NCBI RefSeq assembly: GCF_002844555.1
Contig: NZ_PJNI01000001.1
Coordinates: 496,001-560,000 of the forward strand
Source of the DNA: Brumimicrobium salinarum
Lineage (GTDB): Bacteria > Bacteroidota > Bacteroidia > Flavobacteriales_D > Crocinitomicaceae
DNA length: 64,000 bases
Direction: 5' to 3'
A program made the translations under genes and the position numbers. Positions 15,280 to 24,815 of the stretch are shown piece after piece. The stretch's first letter is position 1; the number at the start of each line of letters is the position of its first letter. The notes below the pieces were generated by a model. That model saw nothing but the letters and a program-made list of their open reading frames with translations, had not been told where the DNA came from and did not search any database.

Positions 15280-18024
15280 ATGAAGATACTAATTACGATT
15301 TTTGCTGTTCTGTTTTCTTGGACATTGTTATTTGGACAAACCATTAACATACAAGATGCAGATTTTGATCAATCCAATCCGATTGATTGTTCGGTATTCA
15401 ATGATGCCTCTGTTGCTAACTTCTTTGATGATGGTGGTACAAGCGGTGATTATTCTCCAGGAACAACAGAAACAATTACTATTTGTCCAGACAACTCTGG
15501 CGATCCCAAAATAAGGGCCTTTTTTGGAAATAGTCCTGGCTTTACTTGGGATGTTCACGGGAGCGATACTTTATTCGTTTATGATGGACCTAATACAAGT
15601 TCTCCGCGAATAGCTGCATTAAACAATGGAACTATTGGTACAGGTTTTACAGGAACTGCATCTTGGGCGAATACCTCAGGATGTTTAACATTTGAGTTTG
15701 TTTCAGACGGTGCAAATAATGGAACTGGATGGGACGCAAATATTCTTTGTTTCTCACCACCCCAAGACATAGAAATGCACGTTGAAGCATTTATAAATGG
15801 AACGCCTGGAAATGATATGTTTCCTCTGGATACAGGTTATGTAGATATTTGTCAAGGTGATTCAGTACTATTAGTAGCTAAACCAATCTTTCCTTATTCT
15901 TTTGAGAATACGAATGAAGGTTACTCACAGAACATAAACAATGTTGATTATTTATGGGAGTTCACGGATGGAACTCTTGGACCTAACAATGACAGTATAT
16001 GGTTTAATCCAAATAACGAAGGTGGGTTTATCGGGTACCTAAGAATTACAGATAGCTACCCTTCGAATGAAACAATAAAATTTAAGATAAGAACCAGTAT
16101 AACGCCAACATTTGCGGGTACTGGACCAATTGAAGATACGGTTTGTTTTTCAGGAAGTACGGAGTTATTCGGTGGGGTAACAAGTGCTGATACAGTTGGT
16201 GTGAGCACAAATGAGGGTAGTTTCCAATTAGGAGGTTCTGTGGCTGGTGAAACTTATTTACCAGACGGTTCAGGAGTTACTTATTCCACTACAATTAATA
16301 TGTCTGGTTTTCCTGCTGGAGCAACGTTTGCAAATGCTGGAGACCTCGTAGAGATGTGTGTGGATATGGAACACAGTTTTTTAGGAGATTTAGAAATGTG
16401 GTTAACTTGTCCAAATGGAACAGAAGTAACCATCTTTAACTCTTCAACTCAATCAGCAGGTTATATTCCGGGTGGTTTTGGTGGAGGAGGAAGGTTTTTA
16501 GGAGAACCTGATGTTTCAGGAGGATCGGGTCCAGGAAATGGATATGAATATTGTTTTTCTTCAGTAAATAATAACTGGGGAGATTTTGCCTCTGAATACC
16601 TAACCAATACAATTCCTTTACCTCCAACTGCACCTTCACAAAATACATTGGGTACGATGGATCCAAACGGAATCTATGCACCAGAAGATTCGTATATTGG
16701 TTTTGCAGGTTGTCCACTAAATGGTAACTGGACTTTGAATATTAGAGATAGTTGGGGAGGTGATGACGGTTACATCTTTGAATGGGGATTATATTTTGAC
16801 CCTTCTTTATTTCCAGACAATGAATTCTATCAAAATACTATTACAGATGCATATTGGTCTCAAGACCCTACTATAGTTTCGGACACAACGAATGATACTT
16901 TAATTGTAATAGAGCCAGATGGAATTGGGGATTATTTCTACACATTTAATGTTGAAGATGACTTTGGTTGTTTTTACGATACTATCGTTCAACTTCACGT
17001 ACAAGATACAGTAATAAACATTTCTACATTAGACACTTCAGCTTATTGTTTTAATGACAGTATTCCATTGTGGGTTGAAGTAGATGGAACTGTACCTCCA
17101 TTTCAAATTGAATGGCAGGATGGTCAACAAGATTCAGTTGCATATTATAGTGTGCTCGAAAATGGATATACGGAATACGTCATTACAGTAACAGACGAAT
17201 GTGGAATTTCGCATCGGGATACAGCATCAATAACCATGAATCAAACTTTGTCTATTGATTCTTTAAATCAATTTCCGGCAGATTGTGGTTTAGAAAACGG
17301 AGCCGTTTTAGGATTCGGAAGTGGCTTTACGGGCACACCTGATTATAATTGGCGTGGTCCTGGGGCAGAAAATCCGTCTAACACCCAATCTACAGCTTGG
17401 CCAGATAAAGCGGCTGGGTGGTATTATTTCCGTATTAAAGACGATGTATGTACAGTAAGAGATAGTATCCTATTAGAACAAAATCCGCCGCCAGAAGCTT
17501 CTTTCACGGCTACACCAACACAAGGTCCTGCGCCTTTAGATGTTATTTTTACGAATACCTCCGATCCAGCATCACAATATGATTGGGATTTTGGAAATGG
17601 TGATGGAAATATAGTAAATGACCTGAGTACTCAATATTCAAACTATCCTGATGAAGGTGTATATACTGTTGTTCTAACTATTACGGAAGGAGCTTGTACT
17701 GATGAGGCCACTCAATTAATAGATGTGTTTTTACCAGTTGAATATGATATGGTAAATTCATTTACTCCAAATGGTGATGGTGTTAATGATTTCTTTACAG
17801 TAAACGCAAGTAATACAACCTCTTTTGAAATCGTTATTTTGAACAGATGGGGGAATGTTGTTTTTGAGAGTGATAATCCTAACTTTCAATGGGATGGTAC
17901 TGTTGATAACAATGGAACAGAATGTAATGACGGAACTTATTTTTACAAGTTTATAATAGAAGGTGCTGGTGGTGAAAGTAAGGAAGAACACGGTTTTGTT
18001 CATCTTTTAAGAGGTACCGAATAA
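15280..18024 (+). CDS. large secreted protein with CUB-like, P and PKD domains and T9SS type-B sorting domain
   Basis: 914 residues. Signal peptide MKILITIFAVLFSWTLLFGQ. Residues about 25-155 resemble a CUB domain (SDTLFVYDGPNT, CLTFEFVSDG). About 325-505 match a proprotein convertase P domain (MEHSFLGDLEMWLTCPNG, GNWTLNIRDSWGGDDG). About 735-815 form a PKD domain (PPEASFTATP to VVLTITEG, with YDWDFGNGDG). The last 90 residues are a gliding-motility-associated C-terminal domain (NSFTPNGDGVNDFF, VILNRWGNVVFES, DGTYFYKFIIEG), the type-B signal for the type IX secretion system. Surface-exposed adhesin-like role is likely. A strong terminator follows at 18080-18116. Confidence 0.88.
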   Translation: MKILITIFAVLFSWTLLFGQTINIQDADFDQSNPIDCSVFNDASVANFFDDGGTSGDYSPGTTETITICPDNSGDPKIRAFFGNSPGFTWDVHGSDTLFVYDGPNTSSPRIAALNNGTIGTGFTGTASWANTSGCLTFEFVSDGANNGTGWDANILCFSPPQDIEMHVEAFINGTPGNDMFPLDTGYVDICQGDSVLLVAKPIFPYSFENTNEGYSQNINNVDYLWEFTDGTLGPNNDSIWFNPNNEGGFIGYLRITDSYPSNETIKFKIRTSITPTFAGTGPIEDTVCFSGSTELFGGVTSADTVGVSTNEGSFQLGGSVAGETYLPDGSGVTYSTTINMSGFPAGATFANAGDLVEMCVDMEHSFLGDLEMWLTCPNGTEVTIFNSSTQSAGYIPGGFGGGGRFLGEPDVSGGSGPGNGYEYCFSSVNNNWGDFASEYLTNTIPLPPTAPSQNTLGTMDPNGIYAPEDSYIGFAGCPLNGNWTLNIRDSWGGDDGYIFEWGLYFDPSLFPDNEFYQNTITDAYWSQDPTIVSDTTNDTLIVIEPDGIGDYFYTFNVEDDFGCFYDTIVQLHVQDTVINISTLDTSAYCFNDSIPLWVEVDGTVPPFQIEWQDGQQDSVAYYSVLENGYTEYVITVTDECGISHRDTASITMNQTLSIDSLNQFPADCGLENGAVLGFGSGFTGTPDYNWRGPGAENPSNTQSTAWPDKAAGWYYFRIKDDVCTVRDSILLEQNPPPEASFTATPTQGPAPLDVIFTNTSDPASQYDWDFGNGDGNIVNDLSTQYSNYPDEGVYTVVLTITEGACTDEATQLIDVFLPVEYDMVNSFTPNGDGVNDFFTVNASNTTSFEIVILNRWGNVVFESDNPNFQWDGTVDNNGTECNDGTYFYKFIIEGAGGESKEEHGFVHLLRGTE

Positions 18025-18079
18025 ACATTTGATAGATTTATAGTTGTCATATTTACTGATGACGCATTCATATTAAATT

Positions 18080-18116
18080 ACCTCCAAGAATTCATTTTTT
18101 TGGAGGTTGTTTTTTT
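18080..18116 (+). terminator. rho-independent terminator after the type-B secreted protein
   Basis: ACCTCCAA (18080-18087) pairs with TTGGAGGT (18100-18107), followed by TGTTTTTTT. Confidence 0.8.
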
Positions 18117-18153
18117 AGGATCATTAATTCAGTATGAAAATGCAAATTTCAAG

Positions 18154-18310
18154 GAACCCGTAACGCTTAATCTAACAAAATCAAAACCTCATAAATGATG
18201 GTAATATCCAAAATTAAGCGCCTTGAAACTTCTCCTGTCACATTTTAGTGTTGGGTTTTACTGAATGATACCTGTTTAAAGATTTAGAATGGTGAAATAG
18301 TTCGGGATAA
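18154..18310. repeat. possible degenerate remnant of the MITE-like family
   Basis: The gene-free interval 18025-18366 contains, besides the terminator, GGTGAAATAGTTCGGGATAA near 18290-18310. This resembles the right end of the elements at 1315-1328 and 2003-2016 (TGAATAATTCGGGT), preceded by a similar TTTAGAAT / TTTAAGAT stretch. An AACCCG lies about 150 bases to the left. The match is weak and the interior is not conserved. Confidence 0.25.
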
Positions 18311-18366
18311 ATTCGTTATATTTATCTGTCTATATTGTCTTTAGTTAGATTGTTACTACAAATACT

Positions 18367-18957
18367 ATGATTATGGCCCACAATTATTTTAAAAAGTTCT
18401 TATTGTTGCATCTGAAAATTGATGAATCAAAAATTGATGCAATTCTTAAAAAAAGCCGACACAGTATCGTGCATAAAGATGACTTTTTGTTACGTGCGAA
18501 TGCACATTGTAAACATACTTTTTTTGTAGAGAAAGGTTTGCTAAGACAATTTTCTACTGATGACAAGGGAAAAGAACATATTATTTCTTTTGCGCCAGAG
18601 GGTTGGCTCGTTACTGATCGAGAGAGTGTTTTCTTCAACGAACCATCCGCTTACAACATTCAAGCGCTGGAAGATAGTCAAGTGGTAATCATTGATGATG
18701 AACTCCTACAAAGAATCGCACAAAAAGCCCCGAATTTTGTACGTTTTAATAGTCGTTTGTTGCATAATCATATTCGTCATCTCCAGCAAAGAATCAATTT
18801 ATTATTGAGTGCCACGGCAGAAGAACGTTATTTGAAGTTTGTAAGTATGTATCCAAATATACTTCAACGTGTCCCACAAAGTATGATAGCCTCTTATCTA
18901 GGAATAACCCCAGAAAGTTTAAGTCGTGTGCGCAGAGAATTGACAAATAAAACATAA
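18367..18957 (+). CDS. Crp/Fnr family transcriptional regulator
   Basis: 196 residues. An N-terminal cyclic-nucleotide-binding-like jelly roll (about 30-120, 'HTFFVEKGLLRQFSTDDKGK' and IISFAPEGWLV) is followed by the long dimerisation helix and a short C-terminal helix-turn-helix. The recognition helix ITPESLSRVRREL has E-S-L-S-R, the E-xx-S-R arrangement of Fnr-type readers of TTGA half sites. There are no cysteine clusters for an Fe-S sensor. Two adjacent ATG codons (18367, 18373) are possible starts. It precedes the pirin gene on the same strand, a pairing common in this phylum. Possible regulator of the Fnr-type box before ric, unproven. Confidence 0.88.
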   Translation: MIMAHNYFKKFLLLHLKIDESKIDAILKKSRHSIVHKDDFLLRANAHCKHTFFVEKGLLRQFSTDDKGKEHIISFAPEGWLVTDRESVFFNEPSAYNIQALEDSQVVIIDDELLQRIAQKAPNFVRFNSRLLHNHIRHLQQRINLLLSATAEERYLKFVSMYPNILQRVPQSMIASYLGITPESLSRVRRELTNKT

Positions 18958-19071
18958 ATTAGCATTTAGTCAGGTTATATCCACACTAATATCATTACAA
19001 ATATATTTCCATAAATCTAACGATGGGGTTGGTTCTTACCATACATCAATGCATAATATTTTTGTTTCATG

Positions 19072-19079
19072 TAATTTTG
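19072..19079 (+). promoter_or_regulatory. -7 element before pirin
   Basis: TAATTTTG matches TAnnTTTG, 14 bases before the pirin ATG. The pirin gene therefore probably has its own promoter rather than depending on read-through from the Crp/Fnr gene. Confidence 0.4.
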
Positions 19080-19093
19080 TTTAAAAACTAGAT

Positions 19094-19972
19094 ATGAAAA
19101 AGAAAGAAGTAGAATACATAGCGCAACCGAAACCACCACATTTTGTTGGAGATGGATTTCGTGTACATAATTATATCCCAGGTGTAAGCCGCTTAAGCAT
19201 GGAAAGAATGAATCCGTTTATTATGATGGATTATAATTCAAAGTATTATTTTCCTGCTACAAACACGCCAAGAGGTATTGGTGTTCATCCGCATAGAGGA
19301 TTTGAAACTGTTACAATTGCATACAAGGGGAGAGTAGCCCACCATGATAGCAGTGGGGGCGGAGGTGTAATTGGCGAAGGAGATATCCAGTGGATGACAG
19401 CTGCAAGTGGCGTTTTACATAAAGAGTATCACGAAAAAGAATGGAGTAAACAAGGTGGCGACTTTCAAATGGTCCAGTTATGGGTGAATTTACCAAAAAA
19501 GGATAAAATGAGTGCTCCAAAATATCAAGCCATCAAAAAAGAGGAAATTGAACGATATCAATTGCCAAATGATGCTGGAACCATTGAGGTAATTGCAGGG
19601 GAGTATGAAGCAGTCCAAGGACCAGCTTCAACATTTACACCTATAAATATGTTCAATGCAAAACTCAAAAAAGACGGAAAAGCTAGCTTCGATTTTCCTG
19701 AACATTATAATACGGCTTTATTGGTTTTGGAAGGTAATATTAAGATCAATCAAACACATGAGATTCCAACAGATCATTTAGCGTTGATGGCGAATAAAGG
19801 CGAAACCTTTGATGTCGAAGCTACTGAAGATGCGCTTGTTTTGGTGATTAGTGGTGAGCCGATTGAAGAGCCAATCGCTGCACATGGTCCTTTTGTAATG
19901 AATTCACGAGAAGAATTAGTTCAAGCGTTTGAAGATTTTAAAAATGGTAAATTTGGAGAATTGAAAGATTGA
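19094..19972 (+). CDS. pirin family cupin protein
   Basis: 292 residues with two cupin domains. The N-terminal cupin carries the metal-binding set: HPHRGFETVT (two histidines), 'HHDSSGGGG' and the glutamate/histidine in LHKEYHE. FNAKLKKDGKASF begins the C-terminal cupin, and 'FVMNSREELVQAFEDFKNGKFG' is the characteristic pirin tail. Bacterial pirins are iron-binding, and some have quercetinase activity or modulate metabolic enzymes; the role here is unassigned. It follows a Crp/Fnr regulator, its likely controller, and is convergent with the AddB-like gene across a 12-base-pair hairpin. Confidence 0.92.
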   Translation: MKKKEVEYIAQPKPPHFVGDGFRVHNYIPGVSRLSMERMNPFIMMDYNSKYYFPATNTPRGIGVHPHRGFETVTIAYKGRVAHHDSSGGGGVIGEGDIQWMTAASGVLHKEYHEKEWSKQGGDFQMVQLWVNLPKKDKMSAPKYQAIKKEEIERYQLPNDAGTIEVIAGEYEAVQGPASTFTPINMFNAKLKKDGKASFDFPEHYNTALLVLEGNIKINQTHEIPTDHLALMANKGETFDVEATEDALVLVISGEPIEEPIAAHGPFVMNSREELVQAFEDFKNGKFGELKD

Positions 19973-19999
19973 ATTTTTTTGTGTAGGATTTTTAATAAA

Positions 20000-20033
20000 C
20001 ACGTAGAACCACACTGCAATTTGGTTCTACGTG
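20000..20033. terminator. perfect 12-base-pair hairpin between convergent genes
   Basis: CACGTAGAACCA (20000-20011) and TGGTTCTACGTG (20022-20033) around a 10-base loop. T tracts on either strand are weak (the minus-strand side reads GTTTATTAAAAA), so it is a structural stop or mRNA 3' stabiliser rather than a textbook terminator. Confidence 0.55.
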
Positions 20034-20066
20034 ATAAAAAATGTGATCAATCATCATTGAAAAGCC

Positions 20067-22919
20067 CTATTCACAATATCCGCAATAATCACTCTTTGTA
20101 TCATGTTCAAAGTCTACCTCTGTATCATACAAATCACTTACGATTTTCGTTAATGTCTTTTTAAATAAGTCCATTAATTCCTCATTTGTTTCAGTCATTT
20201 GATTGTCTAAATAAAATGGACCGTCGTAGAGATTTACCATAGAAATAATGCCCACTTTTTCTGGATAATATCCAAATTTATCATAGAAAAGCATGTTGTA
20301 AACCAACATTTGAAAAACATACTTGCTATTTTTTAATTTCTTAATGAACTCTTCAACAACATCTTCTTCTGTCTTTGCTTTCGAAGTTATTTTTGTCAGT
20401 TTAACATCTTGTTGGGTACATTTCCCCGATTTGTAATCAATAATGCGCTTTTTTCCATTAAAATCATCTATTCTATCGATAAAACCTATGAAATTCACTT
20501 CTTTTTCTTCTCCGTGAACATTGAGTTTTAAAGTAGATTGTAACTTCATTTCTAAACTCACAATGAATAAATGACCGTCTTTGTCTTTTAATTCTTTTTC
20601 TTCTTGCTTTAAAAATCGATCGGTAAGATGCTGCGCAATTTCTAGACTCAAATAATTTTTCCCTTCGATGTTTTGATTAGGCGAATAATTAAAGAAATCA
20701 TAAAAATGCTTTTTCATCACATCTTTCTGTTTTTTGCGCATTTGGTTGACATCAATTGCAGATAATGATTTGTGATTTTCTCGTTTTGCTCCGTCTGAAT
20801 TGAATTGTGCAAAGTCTTCGTATAAAGTTTCTAAGGTATTGTGAATAAAATCTCCAAAAGTACTGGCCTCAATTTCTTCTTCTACTTTGTCTTCTTCTCC
20901 AAATCCGAGTAGATATTTGTAATAGAAATCCATTGGACAACGCAATGCTGTCTTTATTGCTGAAGCGGATGTTCTTCGTTTAAAATATTCGTCTAATCGT
21001 TGCAATACCGCATCTGTTTTTGGAATGGTCAATAATTCGCTTTCCTCTTCTTCATTGGAAATCGTATAATCGTAAGTATTGAATTCGATTAAAGGATTGA
21101 CCCGCGAAAGTTCCAATTGTAACTGCATTATGTAACGAGAAGGCTCGTCCACACCACCCATTTCTCGATCAGAAGATGAATACGTGATCCAACAGTTTTC
21201 AACATGGTGCAATAAGCGATAAAAGTGATGCGCAAACAAACCTTGTTTCTCTCTGGGAGTTGGCAGATTGTGATAACGCCTTAAATCCATTGGAATAATG
21301 GTCTGAATCGGATTTGTAGGTGGCATACTCCCATCGTTTAACCCAACAACAATCATGTTCTTGAAGTCGATTAAACGTGTTTCCAATAATCCCATCACTT
21401 GCAAACCGTCTAATGGATTTCCGTAATAAGCAATGCTTTCGTTAATCCAATGTTGATTAAATAAAGATTTAAAAGTACCTAGGCGTAAATCTGCCTTAAA
21501 TTCTTCCAAAACGGAAACTAACTTTACCAAAGAACGGTCAAAATGATAAAGTATAGAACGTTCTATTGCGTTTTTATCGTTGTTTAAACCCTGATAAATC
21601 AATTGGTTTAATGTACGGATTTGTGTTAAAGAATATTCTTTTCCAGCTTCGTTCCAAGGTGTAAAAAATAGATTAATCAATTTGGAAATGCGCTCGCCAA
21701 GCTTCAATTGTTTTGGAAATATAAATGTCCAATTCTTAGACAAAATTGTTTGTTCCACTTTTGTAATTGCTTTCAGCTCTTCGTCTGTACAAAACCCAAT
21801 TATAAATGGATGTTTGATGAAACGCACAAAATCTTTATGATAAATTTGCTTAGAGTTGAATTGCTGAAAATGTTCTTGTACGGTAAAAAGTATGTCGACC
21901 CAAGACTTTATAGCCGTGTTTTTTAAAGGTAAACCCAGCGTAATATTGGTATCTCCAACATTCTTAGGAATGTTTTTCATTACAGGAACCACTAACTTTT
22001 CATCGGCTAATAAAAGTAAAGTTTCTGATAGTTCATTGTTTGGTATACCTTGATGTAAAATAGTTGCGCTTACTTTTGCTTGTCCTGTTGGTTGAGCACA
22101 ATTAATGATGTCAATTTTCTTTCTTTCCTTTCCTATTTTATCAACAACAAAAGGAAGTTTTTTTACATTCAATTCAGTAAATAAATCGCGTATAAATTGA
22201 CCTGCTTCATGATTATTGTCGTTGAGATAATATTCATCTGCATCAACAAATATTTCAGCTTTCCCCATATTTTTCAATTGTTTCATAATTGAAATTTCGG
22301 CAGGAGAAAGTGCGTTAAATCCGGCAAAAATGAATTGTGTTGCTTTATCTTCTTCAAAAGCGAGATCAATTTGGGTAGCTAAATTTCTATACGCCATTCC
22401 CATATAACATTCACCATCATCTTTTAGTTTTTCATTGAAATGCTGGTAATAATCAGCCAGCAAATCCCAGAATCGCATAAAACGTACTTGACCTTCGGTG
22501 AGTTCCTCTTCGGTATCAAAACTCCAATTTTCAATATCTTTGATGTCAGCTAAATTCTTGAACAGGTCCTTACTATCAATAAGGTAGCGATCCATTTCAT
22601 CAAAATCACTTAATAAAGTTTTTCCCCATTTAAAAAATTCATCTAAAGACTGCGGTTCTTCTTTATCGACTTTTAAATGAATATCGTACAGCTTAAATAA
22701 AGCACGAGTTGGGTCAATAATTGGATATGGAGATAGTTCTTGCACCCACCGATTCATCGTAATGATCTTTGGAGAGAAAATAGGCTGGTCGTAAACTTGA
22801 AATAAAGCACGTTGCAAATATTTCTTAGCCCTTTGAGAAGGTAGAATTATGGTTAAATGCTCAAGTGGAAGTTGTTCTTCAAAAATATGTTGGGCTATGC
22901 GGTCGATGAAATGACTCAT
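20067..22919 (-). CDS. AddB-like PD-(D/E)XK nuclease family protein
   Basis: 950 residues, the size of AddB-type subunits in this phylum. The N-terminus resembles an inactivated UvrD-like helicase (LTIILPSQRAKKYLQRAL). The C-terminal third is a RecB-type nuclease: GFIDRIDDFNG, then IIDYKSGK (about residues 827-833, the catalytic D/E-x-K) and a Q-x-x-x-Y helix (FQMLVYNM). Cysteines in CPMDFYYKY and the terminal SDYCGYCE match the four-cysteine iron-sulfur staple of AddB. It would act with an AddA/UvrD helicase in double-strand break end processing, but that partner is not in the window. Confidence 0.85.
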   Translation of the reverse strand: MSHFIDRIAQHIFEEQLPLEHLTIILPSQRAKKYLQRALFQVYDQPIFSPKIITMNRWVQELSPYPIIDPTRALFKLYDIHLKVDKEEPQSLDEFFKWGKTLLSDFDEMDRYLIDSKDLFKNLADIKDIENWSFDTEEELTEGQVRFMRFWDLLADYYQHFNEKLKDDGECYMGMAYRNLATQIDLAFEEDKATQFIFAGFNALSPAEISIMKQLKNMGKAEIFVDADEYYLNDNNHEAGQFIRDLFTELNVKKLPFVVDKIGKERKKIDIINCAQPTGQAKVSATILHQGIPNNELSETLLLLADEKLVVPVMKNIPKNVGDTNITLGLPLKNTAIKSWVDILFTVQEHFQQFNSKQIYHKDFVRFIKHPFIIGFCTDEELKAITKVEQTILSKNWTFIFPKQLKLGERISKLINLFFTPWNEAGKEYSLTQIRTLNQLIYQGLNNDKNAIERSILYHFDRSLVKLVSVLEEFKADLRLGTFKSLFNQHWINESIAYYGNPLDGLQVMGLLETRLIDFKNMIVVGLNDGSMPPTNPIQTIIPMDLRRYHNLPTPREKQGLFAHHFYRLLHHVENCWITYSSSDREMGGVDEPSRYIMQLQLELSRVNPLIEFNTYDYTISNEEEESELLTIPKTDAVLQRLDEYFKRRTSASAIKTALRCPMDFYYKYLLGFGEEDKVEEEIEASTFGDFIHNTLETLYEDFAQFNSDGAKRENHKSLSAIDVNQMRKKQKDVMKKHFYDFFNYSPNQNIEGKNYLSLEIAQHLTDRFLKQEEKELKDKDGHLFIVSLEMKLQSTLKLNVHGEEKEVNFIGFIDRIDDFNGKKRIIDYKSGKCTQQDVKLTKITSKAKTEEDVVEEFIKKLKNSKYVFQMLVYNMLFYDKFGYYPEKVGIISMVNLYDGPFYLDNQMTETNEELMDLFKKTLTKIVSDLYDTEVDFEHDTKSDYCGYCE

Positions 22920-23149
22920 GTTTTATTTTTTGTAAAATATTATGGTAAGAATTACGCTTTCTGAAAAATAAGAAAAAGATATAAATTTAAAGCCAATTAA
23001 AATGTAAATATTCAAACGAGCAGGATAAAATAATTTTATTGAGTTAAAGCTTGATTAAAACATCTTAAAGTAATATTTTATGGCGCCCAATTTTAAAGGA
23101 AAATAGTCCACTTTGGAAAGCTAAAGTACTAATTTAAATAAAATTATAG

Positions 23150-24799
23150 ATGTCAATAAAAGTTGAAAGAAAAGAAAATACTTCAAAGTTTTTAGGATTA
23201 GTTGTAAACAGAACTGTTTTTTTTGCGGTTGTAGGTGTTGTTATATTTAGTGTGGGCTTTACACTTTTTTTTGAAGAACAAGCAGATCATTATTTTGGAA
23301 TTGCACAAACTTATGTTTCTGAACACGGTGGTTGGATTTATACCTTGGCAGTTAATCTATTTATCGTTTTTTGTTTGTACATGGCGTTTAGTAAATTCGG
23401 ATCAATACGAATAGGAGGCCAAAAAGCAAAACCTGAATTTAGTCGATGGGCTTGGTTTGCCATGCTGTTTAGTGCCGGAATTGGAAATGGTTTAGTGCTA
23501 TTTAGTATTGCCGATCCTGTACGTGATTTTTTAAATCCACCTCGATTAGCTGGTGAAGACCCAGTGCTCATTGCACAGGAAGCAATTAATTTTTCGTTTT
23601 TACATCATGGAATTCATGGATGGGCTATTTATTCAGTTGTTGGTTTGTCTTTAGCATACTTTACTTTTAACCGTAAAATGCCATTAACCCTACGGTCGGT
23701 TTTTTATCCAATCTTGGGAAATAAAATTTACGGTTGGATGGGAAATTTAATCGACATCATGGCAGTTATTACAACCTTGTTCGGATTAGCAACTACCATT
23801 GGTTTTGGTGTTGGTCAAATTAATTCTGGGTTAACCCATGTTTTTGGTATTCCAAGTTCATTATTTTATCAAGTGGTAATTATTATCGCCGTTACCTTAG
23901 CAGGAACAATATCAGCATTTAGTGGTGTCAATAAAGGAGTTCAAATGCTTAGTAAATTAAATGTTCGTGTGGCTTCGGCTATTTTCTTTCTCGTTTTAAT
24001 TTTAGGGCCAACAACTTTTATTCTAAGTGCGTATATTCAAAACATAGGGAGTTATTTGGTCAATTTTATTGATATGTCAACTTGGACAGAATCATTGAGA
24101 GGAACAGATTGGCAAAAAACCAGAACAATTATGTATTGGGGTTGGTGGATTTCTTGGTCCCCATTTGTTGGAACTTTTATCGCACGTGTTTCAAAAGGAC
24201 GTACCATTAAAGAATTTATATTGGGTGTTTTAATTCTGCCTGCGTTAGTTACATTTTTATGGTTTAGCGCGTTTGGTGGTACAACGATGAGAGATATTTT
24301 ATTAGGCGATACAGCTATGGTTGCAGCGGTTGGTGAAAATATATCTACTGCGCTGTATGTGTTTTTTGACAAGTTTCCTTTTGCTATGTTGTTAAAAGTC
24401 TTAGGGGTGATTCTAATCAGTAGTTTTATCATCACATCTGCAGATTCTGGGGCGCTCGTTGTGGACAGTATCACATCTGGAGGGAAACTCAAAACACCAA
24501 AGTATCAAAGGGTTATTTGGGCAGCTTCCACAGGTGTAATTGCCGCTGTTTTAATGTACGGTGGCGGATTAAATGCCTTACAAACTGTCGTCACCATCTC
24601 AGGATTGCCCTTTGCAATTTTGCTGGTTATGATGTGTTTCTCGTTGTATTCTGGGATAAAAGAAGATTACGAGAAAAAACAGCGAAAAGAAAAGTTGATA
24701 GAAAAAGAAGATTATCGAAAAAATATTCTCCAATTGGTGAATAAAGATCGCGAAGAAAGAGGTGATCATTCCAATCAATCTAAAGACAACAACGAATAA
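23150..24799 (+). CDS. BCCT family betaine/carnitine/choline-type transporter
   Basis: 549 residues, 12 predicted membrane helices. Family hallmarks: GNGLVLFSIADPVRDF in the unwound helix region, HHGIHGWAIYSVVGLSLAYF, and the tryptophan-rich signature 'WGWWISWSPFVGTFIARVSKGR'. It imports quaternary amines such as glycine betaine by sodium or proton symport, usually for osmoprotection. The C-terminal tail is highly charged (KEDYEKKQRKEKLIEKEDYRK), as in osmosensing members. Two in-frame T8 tracts (near 23217 and 23266) read correctly, showing that homopolymers of eight are not always shortened here. A universal stress protein gene starts 17 bases downstream. Confidence 0.93.
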   Translation: MSIKVERKENTSKFLGLVVNRTVFFAVVGVVIFSVGFTLFFEEQADHYFGIAQTYVSEHGGWIYTLAVNLFIVFCLYMAFSKFGSIRIGGQKAKPEFSRWAWFAMLFSAGIGNGLVLFSIADPVRDFLNPPRLAGEDPVLIAQEAINFSFLHHGIHGWAIYSVVGLSLAYFTFNRKMPLTLRSVFYPILGNKIYGWMGNLIDIMAVITTLFGLATTIGFGVGQINSGLTHVFGIPSSLFYQVVIIIAVTLAGTISAFSGVNKGVQMLSKLNVRVASAIFFLVLILGPTTFILSAYIQNIGSYLVNFIDMSTWTESLRGTDWQKTRTIMYWGWWISWSPFVGTFIARVSKGRTIKEFILGVLILPALVTFLWFSAFGGTTMRDILLGDTAMVAAVGENISTALYVFFDKFPFAMLLKVLGVILISSFIITSADSGALVVDSITSGGKLKTPKYQRVIWAASTGVIAAVLMYGGGLNALQTVVTISGLPFAILLVMMCFSLYSGIKEDYEKKQRKEKLIEKEDYRKNILQLVNKDREERGDHSNQSKDNNE

Positions 24800-24815
24800 A
24801 ACAAAGAAAAGAAGA

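Noticed and set aside
16436-16717. 93-codon minus-strand frame inside the large secreted protein
   Set aside because: Antisense of the P domain, leucine- and histidine-rich by base composition only.
24052-24492. 146-codon minus-strand frame inside the BCCT gene
   Set aside because: Antisense of membrane helices; no start region or homology signature.
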